Shown here: positions 1 through 11,299 of the stretch, piece after piece | How the letters are laid out: each line of letters starts with the position of its first letter | How positions within the stretch are numbered: the stretch's first letter is position 1 | NCBI GenBank assembly: GCA_034638255.1 | Contig: JAWPGT010000002.1 | Span: 992,001-1,056,000 of the forward strand | DNA: 64,000 bases | Direction of reading: 5' to 3' | DNA from: Coprinus comatus | Taxonomy: Eukaryota > Basidiomycota > Agaricomycetes > Agaricales > Agaricaceae | Made by a program: the position numbers and the translations under genes | Notes under the pieces: model-generated | What the model was told of the DNA's origin: nothing | Seen by the model: only the letters and a program-made list of their open reading frames with translations | Databases searched by the model: none

Positions 1-632
1 AGGCTAAATCCTTATTGATGGTGAAAACCGTCTCCAGAAAATCGATGAGGGGAAGGTCATAATTGGATTTCAGTTCATTTGACTGCTCGAAGTCTCCAGC
101 AACAAATGTGAAGAACCGCATGAGACGTCGCTTTTGGATCAACGTTATATCTTTATTCTTGAATATGTCCTCCTTAGAGCTTGGTACACTTTTGAAACCA
201 TCTTTGCCATCGAATACTGCGACATAATCGAGCAGGCGGAAGCCGCTATATCTGGAGACTCCCGAGTGGATGAGAGTATCAATGAAAGGCCCAGCAGATG
301 GTATGATTGACGGGGAAAGACAGATTGAGTACTGGCGAGCGAACCCAGGTATGTTGGGCGAGCGTCTAGCTCCGAAGAATCTGCTGCCACCTACCGAGGC
401 AGTATGTGTGTCTATCCAACTAGCAAATTCTTCAAGATTCAAGCTGGCTTCATCTGCACCATAGTATGAACATCGATCAAGGTGGGCCACTCGGTAGCCC
501 CATTTTGAGAGAGCCCTAGCGGTGAGACTTGAATCAGAATAATACATGCAGGAGTATCCGAACGTACGCTGCGACGATGGATTCGGTGATACCTGTTCCA
601 AAGATGATGATGTCAAACTTCGAGTCTTCCAT
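1..632 (-). CDS. MRS6: Rab escort protein (Rab geranylgeranyltransferase component A), 5' part
   Basis: This protein presents newly made Rab GTPases to geranylgeranyl transferase II for prenylation. The start (ATG at 632-630) is followed by MEDSKFDIIIFGTGITES, the FAD/GDI-type dinucleotide-binding fold shared by REP and GDI. An intron at 567-516 joins to LSKWGYRVAHLDRCSYYGAD, the signature that follows this fold in the GDI/REP superfamily. Further on comes TLIQKRRLMRFFTFVAGDFE, which fits REP better than GDI because GDI has a shorter, different linker here. The frame stays open to base 1, so the C-terminal part lies outside the window. The start faces the nucleolin-like gene 146 bp away. GDI itself is the main alternative; the family is clear and the REP subtype is likely. 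Confidence 0.85.
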
Positions 633-778
633 CCTATGTGCGTAAGTCGGAAGAGCAATATCAGTCACGTGACTGCGTTGCTTGGCTATAGCAATCGGAA
701 ATACCTACCCTAAAGGGCATTATCCTTTTCCAAAAATTTCTGTTGGCCATTTTCAGGAAGTTCCTTCACTCACTCTCA

Positions 779-2534
779 ATGGCCAAAATCGACAAAAAGA
801 GTGAGAAAAAAGCGGTCAAGGCCACCTCTACAAAGGCCGCTCCTCCTTCCAAGAAGGTTCCTATATCCTCCAAGGAGATCTTAGCCAAGGCTCAAGCCCA
901 AGCTACCGTTCGTAATTCTTATATACCTATTTTATACCCGGTTCTTACACTGCTTTGTTTTGTTTCTTTCTCTCAGACTGGCAAAGATAAAAAAGACAAA
1001 AAGGCACCCAAAAAGCCCGTTGCCAAGGAATCTAGCGATTCATCGGATTCAGACTCGGAAGAGGAAGAGGAAGAGAAACCCAAGGCTACCAGTAATGGCA
1101 AGGTCAATAATCTAGTTTTCTCAAGTGCAATAGGATCTGACTTGAAAAACAGACTAAGGACGATTCAGATGAAGAAAGCAGTGAAAGTTCTTCCGAGGAT
1201 GAAAAACCTAAAGCTGCCCAGATCAAGTCCACCAAAAAGCCTGCATCTTCAGACTCATCGTCCATAGATAGTAGCGAAGATGAAGCTCCTGTTCCAGTTG
1301 TCAAGGTATCAACAAAATCAAAATCTTCACCTGCGAAGAAAACGAAAGCTGCCCTTGCCCCTACAAAAGCAGAGTCTTCTGAAAGTTCCTCTGACGATTC
1401 TGATTCTGATTCTGATGTCAAACCCGCACCAAAAGTCGCCCCTTTCAAGGATACCACGACCTCGTCAAGTGAAGAATCCGACGACTCATCTGAAGATGAA
1501 AAGGCAAAACCCTCTGCCAATGCAGATTCTTCAGACTCAACCTCTGACTCCGGCTCCGAATCCGAAGATGAGGAGGATGAGGATGTTAAAATGAAAGACA
1601 TTACACCCGCAAAACCTACTACTAACGGTACGTTCTGTTTGTGTTCATCTTTCTCTCCTTTCCTGATAGCTTGTTAGGCAAGCGCAAGTTGGATGATGAC
1701 GAGCAGCCCCAAGCAAAGAAGGCTAAAATTCAATCTGCCAATGAGAATTCACAAGAAACGAAGTCAATTTTTGTTGGTCGCCTTTCCTGGTCAATCGACA
1801 GTGACCGTCTCAGGCAAGAGTTCGAGCAGTGCGGAGAGGTTGTGTCTGCCAACGTTCAAACTGACCGTACCACTGGAAAGTCTCGTGGATTCGGCTATGT
1901 GCACTTCACAACAACAGAGGCCGTTGAAAAAGCTCTGGCCCTCAGTGGTACCGAGATTGACGGCCGTCCCATTAACGTCGACCGTTCTACACCACCCGAT
2001 CAAAGTCAAGCACGTGAGCAACGTTCCAGGACTTTTAACGACCAGATTAGCCCACCTAGTAGCACCCTCTTCGTGGCCAATCTCCCTTTCTCTGTCAACG
2101 AGGATTCTCTTTGGCAAGTCTTCAGCGATTACAGCGTCAAGAATGTACGCTTGCCTACTGATCGCGACTCTGGCCAACCCAAGGGCTTTGGTTACGTTGA
2201 GATGGAAGATATTACAAATGCAAAAAACGCTTTTGAGGCTCTCAATGGAACTGAAATTGAAGGTCGTCGCATTCGTCTTGATTACTCTCAACCAAGGGAT
2301 AATTCTGGTGGCGGACGCGGTGGACGTGGCGGTTTCGGTGGCGGACGTGGTGGATTCGATGGAGGACGAGGAGGACGAGGGTTTGGTGGTGGACGTGGAC
2401 GCGGTGGTGACCGAGGAGGTTTCGGTGGTCGTGGGCGTGGAGGTGATCGTGGGCGTGGACGTGGTGCACCCAGAGGTGGTAATCCTAGGTCTGGAGGCAT
2501 TACCGCTTTTGAGGGCAAGAAGGTTACTTTCTGA
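779..2534 (+). CDS. NSR1: Nucleolin/Gar2/Nsr1-type nucleolar RNA-binding protein
   Basis: This is a nucleolar protein used in pre-rRNA processing and small-subunit assembly. The model is ATG 779, exons 779-907, 977-1102, 1153-1627 and 1678-2534, about 528 residues. The N-terminal half is lysine-rich followed by long Ser/Asp/Glu tracts, the acidic CK2-type stretches of nucleolin. Two RRMs follow: RNP1 motifs are KSRGFGYVHF and KGFGYVEM, with RNP2 motifs SIFVGRLSW and TLFVANLPF. The tail is an RGG/GAR domain of Gly-Arg-Gly-Gly repeats ending at FEGKKVTF, as in Gar2 and Nsr1. Introns are 50-69 nt with a CTGAC-like branch site in the second. Codon choice is regular throughout, consistent with a highly expressed housekeeping gene. 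Confidence 0.93.
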
Positions 2535-2781
2535 TTACTTCTGTATTTATTATACTTCACGTTTGCTCCATTTACCATTTTCTTTTGTTGTATGCAAGTT
2601 GTATGGTGATAATCCATTTTTTTGTTGTGATTAGCTGCTCATCGTCCGTCGCTACGTCTTTTGTACAGGCGTATAAATGCCATTTGTTGGTGGATATACA
2701 GAAGCAAGATAATTATTAAGAAGTATGTCTAAGGTAAAGAAAAAAGGATTATAGATTGGTTGTATCAACGGACTAAGCAGT

Positions 2782-4831
2782 TTATGGACCCAAGGTGGCC
2801 TTTCCTTCTTGGATTGCTTTACGAATAGGATTATGTTCTGGTGGTATCATACCGGTCCTTTCCAGTCGATCAAAGAGTTGAAGGAGCTTCTCCACCTCTT
2901 GTTCTTTCTCTTCCTCCGTCATTTCCGGAAGGTTGGGTGTATGTTTGGCAGTTGTACCAGTAATAGGGTTTATCTCTTCGCCTGCTGTCGTAACGAAGCT
3001 TGGTCCCGATGACGAATCCCCAGAGGGAGGGGCACTAAGCATATTCTTGTTGAAAAGATACCCCGCGACGTTCCCATAACCAACTAGAGCCGAGAGATTT
3101 GATGCTACAAGACATAATTAACATCCAAATCATTACAAATATAAAAAAGCGTACGATCAGAATCGGCCATAGCAAATAACAATTCACCAATCGAATCTTT
3201 CAGTCTGGGGTGATATACGCTGGTCAGAAGCCTTAAACACTTCCCCAACATGTCCAAACGTTGCTCCAAGGGCGAAGTACGATCTAAATCGTCTGGAACA
3301 AGCCACAACTTCACTCGTGATCTGGATATTTCATCACCCTGACAAAGCCTAGTGATTAAAACTACTAGAGGTGCTAGCATGTCATCCAATGCACCATCGG
3401 GCGAGTCTTGTTTGGCGAGCTCTCGTACCGTGAGATCGTCTGGATCCGCATTGTTCGCAAAGTAATGATTAAAAGAGGCTTCGAGAAGATCCCAGGCCTT
3501 CTGAAGAATGTCAAATGATGTAACCAAAGGGGATGAGGAACGTGATAGCGATCTACGTCCAGCCGAAAGAACAGAAAGTGCTCGATCCAGAGTACTTGCT
3601 CTTTGAGGTTGAGGGATCGGAGAGGCGCTGCGGCTATTAGAACGTTGATCGCCTTGAGAAGTTGAACCAGAACTGATTGATGAATTCCGACCTGCAATAG
3701 CGGGGAACCAAGTAGTCTTGAGAGGAGAAATTGGGATGGCAATAAGAGCATGTATGACGTGCGTCAACGGAGGTGCCACTGGCTTTGGAAGGGTGACAGG
3801 GAGGGAATTGAATAACCGAAGCAGTGGAGGCAAAAGACTGCGAGAATTGTGAGTCTTGAAGACCTCGACATCAATATAAATCTTACCCGTCAAGTTTTGG
3901 ACTCCAAAAGTCACCTATAACCTTTCTTTCATCTTCTGTGGCTGCCTGGCTTTGAGGTTGTGTTTGTACCGCCTGTATAAATCGTCAATCATGAGAAGCT
4001 TAACTGGAATTCAACACACCTTCGGGTAGTGGTGTGTTAGGTTGTAGGTAAACTTCAGAATATCTGTCATGGCCTCTTTGACCATTGTCGTGTTGTTCTG
4101 CAAGCATATCAAGAGAAGATCAAGTTTTGTACTAATGATCTCGACCACGGTACGTCCGTTATATTTTCCCTCGACAAATGTTACAATATACGAGGCATTG
4201 AATGCTGTAGAAAGGAATAGGATACGAGAGAGCACGAAGATTTGTTCCGGAGTAGTGGCTTTCTATGGAAATTGCGGTGAAAATGAAATCGAAACGGATG
4301 ATGAAATGAAATTACCTCCAGCGCAAGCAAAGAGAATTCTCCTCCATTGACGGGGGGCGCCAGGAAAGTCTCTCGTGACTTTTCAACCAATAAGAGTGCA
4401 TTTGCGATGCACCTAAGAGCTTCGGATGTAGCTTCCGTGTCATCTTTGTAAAGCGAGGCAAGGAACAGCAAGCTGGAGAGATTTTCAGGAGTGGCAATAA
4501 CTGCTGAGCCCGAAGGATCTCGACCCAAAGCCTTGATGGCTGAAAGAGCCTTTGCAGCGTCTGATCGGATTGTAAGGCTTAAACGCCGGGGTGGAGATGG
4601 AGTACCAACCTTTGGTAGTCAATCTGCCCTTGCCTGGGATGGCAAGATCAGCGAGTAGACTTGCAATTAGAGACTTGCGTTCTGGTGGATTGAAAGAGAA
4701 GGGAGGAGCTATGGCAGAGGATCAGTGGGAGAACGATAAGCAGAGGGAACAAGAGAACCATTTATTATGTTGTTGAGAGCATCAAGGACATCTGATCTTG
4801 GTGCACCTGGAGTGAGAGCAGGGTATGCCAT
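2782..4831 (-). CDS. RIC8: Ric8/synembryn, G-alpha guanine nucleotide exchange factor and chaperone
   Basis: Ric8 binds GDP-loaded or nascent G-alpha subunits, promotes nucleotide exchange and stabilises them, upstream of heterotrimeric G-protein signalling. The model has seven exons: 4831-4759, 4708-4610, 4560-4316, 4262-4020, 3972-3887, 3837-3155 and 3104-2782, giving about 583 residues with all junctions in phase. Family hallmarks are ALGRDPSGSAVI near residue 65, LPPLLRLFNSLP in the centre, HPRLKDSIGELLFAMADSD, LVGYGNVAGYLFNKN, and the C-terminal GPSFVTTAGEEINPITGT followed by PEMTEEEKEQEVEKL. The repeats are helical (armadillo-like). A Ser-rich loop at about 3540-3660 resembles a regulated insert. 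The start ATGGCATACCC was chosen because it runs in frame into the conserved N-terminal helix and lies 102 bp beyond the MED10 stop, so the two genes are in tandem. Confidence 0.9.
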
Positions 4832-4933
4832 AAGTAGTGGGAGAGAAAGCGTTGGTGGTTACCATGGCTGATGCTGCAAGTCCTGATCCGCCCCACTCCC
4901 CCAGGTTGCTGACTCATCATCTATTCTATCTAT

Positions 4934-5492
4934 TTACTTTCTCAACCTTTCCTCCAGCTCAGGGAAGTTCTGGCAAAGCGTGTCTTCCAACAGCTTGCGG
5001 TACGACTGTAACATCCTCAGCATCTACAAAACCACATCTTATTCCACAGACTTACGTCAATCGCTTCGATTTTCCCGTTCATGAACTGGTTTTCCGTCGC
5101 TGCACGCTCCAATCTCTCGCGCGTCAGTTGCATCGGATTTCGCGCATTGTCAATGTCTGTTAGCACCTGCATAGGAACCATGGTTGATATGTGTTGCGCC
5201 ATATCATCGATTGTTGCCAGATGTTGCACTACATTGTTCCTAAACCAACTTTGAGTCTGGTGTGTTTCATGGCACAAGAAACCACATACACTCTCAGGCC
5301 AACCTGCTTCCCACCTCCGGGCTTGTCTCGTTCTTTCGTCGAATCGTTGATCACAGTGGTACCCAGGTTATATAACGCATTGGCAAGTCCGAGCAATTCA
5401 AGCTCTAAGTCTCCCTGTATCCCCGACGGAGGCGGTGACTGGGATGCACGAGGGGAATCTGGCCCTGGACCTGAAGGAGAATGAGGGACCAT
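4934..5492 (-). CDS. MED10: Mediator complex subunit 10
   Basis: MED10 is a middle-module subunit of Mediator, the coactivator linking transcription factors to RNA polymerase II. Exons are 5492-5290, 5239-5056 and 5005-4934, about 152 residues. The protein shows the classic MED10 order: LELELLGLANALYNLGTTVI, GKQVGLRVNNVVQHLATIDD, ISTMVPMQVLTDIDNARNP, LTRERLERAATENQFMNGK, and the C-terminal SYRKLLEDTLCQNFPELEER. The first intron uses donor GTATGTGG after two bases of the Val codon, which keeps GLRVNN intact. The N-terminal Ser/Pro/Gly segment is poorly conserved, so the start at MVPHSPSG is the simplest choice; an in-frame TTG further upstream was ignored. Divergently transcribed from the unknown gene at about 5.55 kb. 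Confidence 0.93.
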
Positions 5493-5552
5493 ATCTTTGT
5501 GCTCGTTATTGCAGTTACTGAAGGACGAAGACCAAGGCTTTAAGCCCGCAGT

Positions 5553-7138
5553 TTGGCATTGTTTGTTCAACGTTCCATATATACAACCCAGAATCGCTCA
5601 GCTCTTTCCACCCACTTAGACTATTCTCAACTAATATCAGCCGTTCCATGGCCATCTCCAGCCTCAACTCCGTCTTATTTGCCTCCTTCTCCCAGACTCG
5701 GCCTTGATCCCTCCTCTAGCTTTAGAACATTGATCACCCCGCCGAGGCGAACTAATCCGTATATCCCTGATCAGGAACAACGATCGCCGCCCAGTCCTCT
5801 GGCGTCGAAGGTCATTGGACGTTCGCATACTTTTTCAATAAATGGAGACCAGGCTATTGAACAAGGACGCATTACCATGCAAACACGCGTGGCGGTAAGA
5901 GACACCACTCCACATCGTTTTCAGATCATCCCCCTACGTGACGCAAAGAAACATGGCAATTACCATACTGAGGTTGAAAGCCTTTCGAAGCACCCCAAGC
6001 CCATCCATCTTGACCGCTCGTTCGACACTGAATCTCCCAGTCCATTCAAGTCAACGCATTTGCAATCATTTGTGAGACTTACCAACCTCTCCCATGCGGT
6101 GCTCATTAATACTAGTACTTTAGCACACATCCTTACCTGACCTGACCAATGGGGAATCTTCTGCTACAGATGAGAAGCTCCAGGATGGTCCTAATCGCTC
6201 AAAGAATGGTAACAAGAAAGTAATCCGATGTAACGGACATGTTCCTTCAGACATCCGGACGAGGCAAGGGCAAGGTAATATGCGGTCGGAGTCCCCCACA
6301 ACCAAAGTTTCTTCGCATCGTTTAAATTTGAGTTGCTCGCATACAATCACACCAGATGGTCAGTCGATCTACTTCTGTTTGCTCTTTGTAAAAGTGCGAT
6401 TATATATCAGAATCAGACCTACCAAACCGTCATTACAAGAATGCTAACTTAGGTACCCCACGAAAATTGAGCGCTTATCATCAAAGTTCTTCAAAAGAAG
6501 CGGGCCTGAACTCAGGAGATTTTACCCATCATAGGTGCAACTTGCAAAATGAGCGATATGGACATATGCAGTCGGCTTGTTCTGAGACTGATTTTGCTCG
6601 ACATTTCAATAACAAACGCCATGCCATATATGCAGGTTCTATGGTTCTTCCTTTCTTTGAAAGTACTGCAGAACCTGATATTTCAAGTGCATCTTTCCCT
6701 CGTCTACCATCAACACAACCGTCCTCAATCAACCGGATTTCACCACCTCGACATTGCTGTTCCAAAGCACATTGTTTCGAAGGTATCTTTGGTCGTCCAT
6801 CGAACAAGAGAATTCCAACAAAAATTGAGTTAGCTGATAACCAGTCTATCCCAAGACACTGGTTAACAGCTTTACCTATTGAAGAATCTAGATTGCGGGG
6901 AAACTACGTAGAGCCATCTATACCACGACTACGGCCTGCTGGAAGAACATCCGACCCCTCGATGGCAAGAGCGAGGGTAATGGCATTAGATATCATCCAT
7001 GGACAATCAGTCAGCCATTCTCGCGTTGTTTTGGATTTATTGAACCAGCTAGATCAAGCTATCGAGGACTGGACGCGGTTTGAGAGAGAATTAGCATACT
7101 GGATACCTATCAGGTCTTCTAGGGCCCTCCGTTTCTGA
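5553..7138 (+). CDS. Uncharacterised protein, start unresolved
   Basis: I do not recognise this protein. Three open segments join in phase: up to 6071, 6124-6358 and 6453-7138 (stop TGA), through introns of 52 and 94 nt with good GT and AG ends. The product would be roughly 480 residues, rich in Ser, Pro, Arg and His, and probably disordered over most of its length. The only helix-like stretch is the C-terminus, with DLLNQLDQAIEDWTRFEREL. No ATG lies in frame near the 5' edge: an in-frame TAA precedes an AG at about 5546, and the first in-frame Met is at about 5877. A non-coding or tiny coding first exon upstream, near the MED10 start, is possible. The listed start is therefore only the upstream limit of the open frame. 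Confidence 0.6.
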
Positions 7139-8445
7139 CGAACACTATCAACATTTCATTGGACACAAATCATTTGTACTGGTTAACTATACAAGCTATC
7201 CTTCAAAAACACTAAAATCTATAAACCTCTTTTTCTCGAGCACTCTGTTAAGCAAAGGCAATAAGTTATACCATCCTGCTTTTCCAAGATAAAGCCACCT
7301 GTGCGCTATTTACTCCGTAATGAGTGATGGCTTGAATCTAGCAAATGGGATTGAAAGGCCGAAATGCTCCGTCGAATATGTAGTTACCTGTAGTTACCTA
7401 TGAGAAAATGTGTTACTTTTAAAGTCAATGATCGCAAACAGTAACCTGAGGGCCGAAAAGGGAGTATTGCCAGGCCCCTACCCATCTGCGCGTGGTCGAA
7501 GAGTGACAAGCACCTGTTTTACGTAAACGTAGGCTCCGGAGTGAACGTGTCAGAGAATAATGAAAGATATATGAAATACCGACATGTGTAGTAGATTACA
7601 CACAATATAGATAACGCATATTCGTCACATCACTTCTCACTAATATGTATCTTATTTCACTGCAGAAATTTGTTTTGCAGTTGCATTCTTTACTTTGAAG
7701 TAAAAACAGCCCTGAGATGATAGTGCACAGAGCCAATCCACAAGGGTGGACTTGTATGTGTCTTTCAAGTTTCAACTGATTCTCCTGTCCTAGCTTCATT
7801 AAGTAGATGATCCGTCACGAGGGGACAGTTCGTAACAAAACTATCAACAAATTGCGTGGAAGACACCTCTGCTTCAAGAAAGAGATATCGGATGAAGCTT
7901 TGCAAGGGAATTTTCGACTGCTGGGAGCATTTGATGAGTTTCTCTATTATAAAAGAGCAATTGTAATACTTTCGTTGTTGCTCATGGTTGAGATGGTAGT
8001 GGTAGAGTTTAGAAAGCATCTTTTCAATAAAATTTGGCCCTCTACGCTACAACAGCTGTCGTGCTATCGAAAAGTAAAGAATGTTTACTGATTACTGCTT
8101 TCCATTATCATGTATTACTAATCATCAGAATAATGGTTCTTGCCCTCACAGCCACCGGTGATTCCCGGGAAACCTGTTGTGCCCCTCGCTAATGTTCCAT
8201 GTTTGGTTTGTTTGGCTGGAGAAGTATCACGTGCACGGCGACGTCGGCTGGATGCCTGGAGTTATTGCTGACAAAATTGAAATGGGATTGGCTTTCGGGA
8301 GATGCCCGATATATTGATCGGCCGATTCCTGTATGTATAGATCCGAGTCCGAATGAGTCCATTAAGCGTGGTTCATCAAAAAGGCGAAAAGGAAAAGGCT
8401 TGCTTTTATACCGACTTTGTATCTTTTACTCTCTCTGATCTCGCC
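7139..8445. other. Intergenic region upstream of LEU1
   Basis: No convincing gene. Two overlapping open frames at 7765-8091 on opposite strands have no family resemblance and no supporting introns. The last 300 bases should contain the LEU1 promoter, with a pyrimidine-rich stretch just before the ATG. Paired CCGG words occur at about 8154-8167, but their spacing does not match the known Leu3 site. Confidence 0.6.
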
Positions 8446-11158
8446 ATGCCTGCTACAATTTCCCCACCACGCACTTTGTACGACAAGATTTGGGACGACC
8501 ACCTTGTGTGAGCATGTTTAACACACGCCGTTCAATAGGTCACTAATTAGTATTCATTTCAACGTGATCAAGCGATGTGAAAGAGGATGGACTCGCACTT
8601 CTTTATATCGACAGGTATGTGACGGATGCCTCGGGGCGCAGCGCGGACTGACTCATCTTGTGGTTAAAGGCACTTGGTACATGAAGTAACGAGTCCTCAA
8701 GCTTTTGAAGGACTGTGCGTAATCTCCTAGTGATTACGAGCATATCTTCCGTATTAAAGTCGTTTTACTCAATCAGACGTAATGCCGAACGTTCTGTCCG
8801 CCGTCCCGATTGCACCCTTGCCACCGTCGATCACAATGTCCCGTATGTTTCCGCCCTTAAACTGAACAGTTTCTTGATAGCTGATGTAAATCTAAAGTAC
8901 CGTCTCCCGCAAGAATTTCCAATCCGTTGAGACATTCATCGCTGAACCTGACTCAAGGGCACAGTGTGCTGCTCTGGAGGATAATGTGAAGGAGTTCGGT
9001 CTCACATATTTCGGAATGAAGGATCGCCGCCAAGGTATGGCGGAATCTACAATCCAGTCTAGACTAAAACTTACACTCGCGCAAGGCATCGTCCATGTTA
9101 TTGGGCCGGAGCAAGGGTTCACGGCAAGTGTCTACAAAACATAAGATTATCCAAAGGGCTTAATTAACCCTGAATATCAGCTTCCTGGAATCACCTGTGT
9201 CTGTGGCGACTCCCATACTTCAAGTACGCAAGAATTCCACAGATATTAAATTAGAAACACTGATTGATGGCTACTATACTAGCCCATGGCGCATTCGGTT
9301 CCCTGGCCTTCGGTATTGGCACCTCGGAGGTGGAACACGTCCTGGCCACCCAAACCCTTTTACAAAAAAAGAGCAAGAACATGAGGATTACTGTCGAAGG
9401 AGAACTCCATGAGGGTGTAACTTCCAAAGACGTCATCCTTCATATTATCGGTACGATCGGTACCGCCGGTGGCACTGGTTGTGTTATCGAATTTGCTGGT
9501 TCAGTTTTCCTCGGATTCAGTATGGAGGCTCGTATGAGTGTTTGTAACATGAGTATTGAAGCTGGAGCCCGAGCTGGTATGGTCGCACCGGATGAGGTTA
9601 CATTTGAATACCTCAAGAACCGACCATTGGCACCCAAAGGCGAAGAATGGGATCGAGCTGTGGCATACTGGAAGACTCTGAAATCGGATGAAGGCGCAAA
9701 ATTTGATTTCGAGGTTAAGATCGATGCAGGTGACATCATTCCAACCGTTACTTGGGGAACCTCTCCTCAAGATGTCGTTCCCATCACTGGCAAAGTACCC
9801 GACCCTACAACTATTACAGATCCTGTCAAGAAAGCTTCCGCTGAACGTTCCCTGGCATATATGGGGCTCATTCCAAATACCCCCATGGAGGAAATAGCGG
9901 TGGACAAAGTTTTCATAGGATCTTGCACCAACAGTCGTATCGAAGATCTTCGTTCTGCCGCAAAGATTGTGCTTGCGGCTGGACCTGATGCCAAAGTTGC
10001 GCCTAACGTGGTTGCAATGATTGTACCCGGCTCGGGTATCATTAAGCAGCATGCAGAGGCTGAAGGATTGGATGTTATATTTAAACGTGCGGGTTTCGAC
10101 TGGCGAGAAGCTGGTTGCTCGATGTGTCTTGGAATGAACCCAGACCAATTGGCTCCTGGCGAACGATGTGCCAGTACAAGCAATCGTAACTTCGAAGGCC
10201 GTCAAGGTGCCGGAGGACGTACCCATCTATTAAGCCCAGCAATGGCTGCCGCTGCCGCACTCACCGGAAGGTTGATGGATGTGCGCAAGTTTCTGGGAAC
10301 GGTAGATGATACCAACTCCAAGTTAAAGGTATCCAGTCCGTTCGAATTCTTGAGTGATCCCGTTCTCGCTAGCCCCGAAGCCCAAGGAGTGAAAGAATCT
10401 GAGGCGCATCTCCCTCCCACTGGGACTCCTTCCGGCGTAGAGAAATTCACAATTATCAAGGGAATCGCTGCGCCCCTGCATATCGAAAACGTTGATACGG
10501 ACATGATCATCCCAAAACAATTCTTGAAGACGCTTAAGCGTTCTGGCCTGGCTAACGCCTTGTTCTATACCCTTCGTAAGGATCCTCACACTGGCAAAGA
10601 CACAAACTTCATTCTCAACCGAGCACCGTATAATGAGGCCAAGATTCTGGTTTGCACTGGCAAGAACTTTGGTTGCGGTAGCTCACGAGAACATGCACCC
10701 TGGAGTCTGTACGTGCCCAAGCTCAGATTTGGTAGTGGTGTAACTAACGTTCTTATAGAAATGACTTTGGCATTCGTTGCATAATCGCCCCCAGCTTTGC
10801 TGATATCTTCCGCAACAATTCGATGCAGAATGGCATGTTGCCAGTGGTAATTCCTCAAGAACAGTGCCGTGAATTGGCAGAAGAAGCGGAAGCTGGTTTA
10901 GAATTGGAGGTTGACCTTGAGAAAGAAGAGATTCGTCGTACCAGCGGCAAATCCGCGATTCCTTTCACAACTGATCCTTTCCGCAGGCATTGCTTGTTGA
11001 ATGGTTTGGACGATATTGGCTTGACTTTGCAGCGTGGAACTCAAATAGAGAAGTTTGAGAAACGTCGCTCAGCAACTTGGCCATGGCTAGATGGATTTGG
11101 TTACAAGGGTAAGATTCCCATTATCCCTACGAAGGGGTTGAAGAAGACGGACTGGTAG
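8446..11158 (+). CDS. LEU1: 3-isopropylmalate dehydratase (alpha-isopropylmalate isomerase), fused large and small subunits
   Basis: LEU1 converts 2-isopropylmalate to 3-isopropylmalate, the second step of leucine synthesis, using a [4Fe-4S] cluster. Nine exons (8446-8507, 8573-8614, 8670-8714, 8777-8842, 8898-9034, 9086-9123, 9181-9223, 9283-10708, 10759-11158) give about 752 residues. The large-subunit domain starts [20 protein letters not shown] and contains [22 protein letters not shown] and the cluster Cys motifs [13 protein letters not shown] (about residue 357) and [13 protein letters not shown] (about 424). The swivel domain has [18 protein letters not shown] and [13 protein letters not shown]. 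Fusion of both subunits is normal for fungi. Intron 6 (9124-9180) needs a GC donor. At 9507-9518 the usual Ile-Arg-x-Leu before SMEARM reads Phe-Leu-Gly-Phe, which is unusual. Confidence 0.95.
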
Positions 11159-11299
11159 GAAATATGTAATGTACTGTATACTCACTAGTCTGGCCTGTGT
11201 ATTTTTAACTGGATTTATCTACAATGCTCAAAGATTAATATGGGGTAGCAGAATGTATAAAGTGTAGTGGAAAGCACATGTGTCAGGTGCCATCAAGTG

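Noticed and set aside
1104..1601. Minus-strand Ser/Glu-rich frame inside the nucleolin-like gene
   Set aside because: Mirror of the acidic Ser/Asp/Glu repeats on the plus strand.
7765..8091. Overlapping open frames on both strands
   Set aside because: No family resemblance, no introns, AT-rich intergenic composition.
8154..8167. Possible Leu3 site upstream of LEU1
   Set aside because: CCG and CGG are separated by eight bases, not the four of the known site.
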